From Clostridiales bacterium (lineage in GTDB: Bacteria; Bacillota; Clostridia; Oscillospirales; Oscillospiraceae): 6,495 nt of DNA. This document shows, piece by piece, positions 5,175 to 6,495 of this stretch. Every line of letters starts with the position of its first letter. Position 1 is the stretch's first letter. Location of the stretch: positions 1 through 6,495 of the forward strand of contig JAAYFX010000168.1 of NCBI GenBank assembly GCA_012728025.1. Direction: 5' to 3'. The notes beneath the pieces were generated by a model. It was not told the origin of the DNA. It made no database searches and saw nothing but the letters and a program-made list of their open reading frames with translations. The position numbers and the translations under genes are program-made.

Positions 5175-6495
5175 TGGCTATCGAAAATATGAAGAGGCTG
5201 AGGCTTGCGGCGGTTAAAAGGGAGCGGGAGGAACTTCTGAAAAAGCTTATGCTTTTAGGCTGTGTCGAGATAAACGAGCCGGAGGGCATCTTGGCGGACG
5301 AGGCTTTGGCAGAGCTTTTGGATAAGGGAACTTCCTCTTATGGAGAATCAAAAAGCGATTATGAAAGTCTTAACTTAGCTCTGGAGCTTTTAAATTCCTA
5401 TGCGCCTGAAAAAACCAAGATACTCGCCCCTAAGCCGGAGGTTGATATAGGCGACATCCTCAACGAGGACAGCTTGGAAAAAACTTTGGCAAAAGCCAGA
5501 GAGCTTATAAAAAAAGAAGAGGACATCCGTGCCTTACAGGCTGAGGAAAGCCGGATAAAAAGCGCCTGCGAGGCTTTGCAGCCGTGGCTGCAGTTGGACC
5601 TTCCTCTGGAGGTTTCGGAAACGAAAAGCTGCTTTGTAACCCTTGGGGGCATACCTTCTGTAACAGATATGGCCCAGTTTAAAACAGAGCTTTACGATTT
5701 GGCATACGGAATTCAGCTTTTTGAGATTTCAAAAGACAAGGATATGAACTATATCCTCGTTTTGGCCATGAAGCAGGATAAAAACGAGGTTTCAAACTTT
5801 TTGGCCTCTCGTGGCTTTATGGAATCCACCGCCAAAAATGAATATGAGGGCACAGCGGCAGAGAACTTGGATGTTCTTAAAAAGCGGCTTTCACAGCTTG
5901 AGCAAAAGCGGCAGACCCTTAATAAAGAAATTATCTCCGCCGCCTTTTTACGTGAGGACTTTAAGCTTTGCGCAGACAGGCTTATGACAAAAGTCGGAGC
6001 GGAGGAAAATGGTGAGAGGCTGCTGCACACAGAGGAGACAGTGGTTTTTGAAGGTTGGTTCCCAGCAAAACGGGAGCAGGAGCTTATAAAAACCATTGAA
6101 AGCTTGGGCGGCGCATGGGAGATTAGGGAGCCTCTTGAAAAGGAGTACCCACAGGTTCCGGTTAAGCTTACAAACGGGCGCTTTTCAAGGCCCCTGAACA
6201 TGGTCACAAATATGTACAGCCTGCCCATGTACGGAAGCGTTGACCCAAACCCGAGAATGGCTTTCTTTTTCATTTTGTTCTACGGCATCATGATGGCGGA
6301 CATGGCATACGGACTTCTCATGATTTTGGCAAGTGTTATAGTCCTTAAGAAAAAGCGCCCAGCCGAAGGTGTGAGAGACTTCTTTGAGCTTATGTTTGAA
6401 TGCGGTGTCTCAACAATTTTCTGGGGTGCGCTGACGGGAAGCTTTTTCGGAGACACACCTTATCAGATTGCTAAAATAATAAACCCCGAAACAAG
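5174..6495 (+). CDS. ntpI: V-type ATPase subunit I, N-terminal part (cut by window end)
   Basis: Subunit I is the membrane stator of V/A-type ATPases. Its cytoplasmic N-terminal arm holds the peripheral stalks, and its C-terminal helices lie against the rotor ring to form the ion path. An open frame of 440 codons runs off the window; full-length members have about 600-660. It starts MAIENMKRLRLAAVKREREELLKKL, the typical opening. Likely coiled coils are at about residues 100-137 and 232-275. The soluble arm ends near 345, then LPMYGSVDPNPRMAFFFILF (350-369) leads into the first membrane helix, with GIMMADMAYG (371-380) matching the family's G-x-M-x-x-D-x-x-Y-G signature. The second conserved membrane stretch (STIFWGALTGSFFGDTPYQI) follows. 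The ATG shares its A with the upstream TGA stop, implying translational coupling. Subunits K, E, C and others are expected beyond the right edge. Confidence 0.95.
   Translation, partial: MAIENMKRLRLAAVKREREELLKKLMLLGCVEINEPEGILADEALAELLDKGTSSYGESKSDYESLNLALELLNSYAPEKTKILAPKPEVDIGDILNEDSLEKTLAKARELIKKEEDIRALQAEESRIKSACEALQPWLQLDLPLEVSETKSCFVTLGGIPSVTDMAQFKTELYDLAYGIQLFEISKDKDMNYILVLAMKQDKNEVSNFLASRGFMESTAKNEYEGTAAENLDVLKKRLSQLEQKRQTLNKEIISAAFLREDFKLCADRLMTKVGAEENGERLLHTEETVVFEGWFPAKREQELIKTIESLGGAWEIREPLEKEYPQVPVKLTNGRFSRPLNMVTNMYSLPMYGSVDPNPRMAFFFILFYGIMMADMAYGLLMILASVIVLKKKRPAEGVRDFFELMFECGVSTIFWGALTGSFFGDTPYQIAKIINPET

Noticed and set aside
5749..6273. 174-residue minus-strand frame, with smaller ones at 4868-5104, 4948-5289 and 5398-5652
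   Set aside because: All lie opposite the continuous reading frames of the V-type ATPase subunits, are Ser/Phe-rich as expected for antisense of Lys/Glu-rich genes, and match no family.
1..6495. CRISPR array, tRNA or rRNA genes, insertion sequences, prophage genes
   Set aside because: No direct repeat-spacer pattern, cloverleaf, transposase or phage protein was recognised on either strand.

Overview
The window looks like chromosomal DNA of an anaerobic, probably spore-forming low-GC Gram-positive bacterium (Firmicutes, class Clostridia or a close relative). This is an inference from the gene set: a phosphotransacetylase, a SleB/CwlJ-type cell wall hydrolase, a stand-alone bacterial acyl-ACP thioesterase, a V-type ATPase operon, strong GGAGG ribosome binding sites and short intrinsic terminators. 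No phage, insertion sequence, CRISPR array, tRNA or rRNA gene was recognised.

Layout. Left block, minus strand (1-1508): pta (phosphate acetyltransferase) is followed by rpsF (ribosomal protein S6). rpsF has its own sigma-A-like promoter and a structured leader. A second strong ribosome binding site overlaps the rpsF stop, so another gene (ssb in the usual order) must start just beyond the left edge. Divergently, on the plus strand (1558-2529), lies an acyl-ACP thioesterase gene with its own promoter, a possible translationally coupled leader ORF and an intrinsic terminator. Next comes about 450 bp of AT-rich DNA without a convincing gene but with several inverted repeats. Then follows a secreted SleB-like hydrolase (2980-3564, plus). 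It converges on a minus-strand gene (3630-4514) for a chloramphenicol-acetyltransferase/E2-like protein that lacks the family's catalytic histidine. A perfect 42-bp palindrome between the two serves as a bidirectional terminator. The right end (4854-6495, plus) begins a V-type ATPase operon: the small coiled-coil stalk subunit G/H, then subunit I, cut by the window edge and joined by a 1-base stop/start overlap.

How the genes relate. Most of the window is housekeeping: acetyl-phosphate/acetyl-CoA interconversion, acyl-chain release from ACP, translation, wall hydrolysis and proton or sodium pumping. The divergent pta and thioesterase genes both concern acyl thioesters, but a shared regulator is only a guess. 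Nothing here amounts to a clear new multi-gene system. The observations most worth checking are the catalytically altered E2/CAT-like protein, the leader ORF meeting the thioesterase gene in an ATGA overlap, the similar AT-rich motif on both sides of that gene, the rpsF leader hairpin, and the structured gene-free stretch at 2530-2967.
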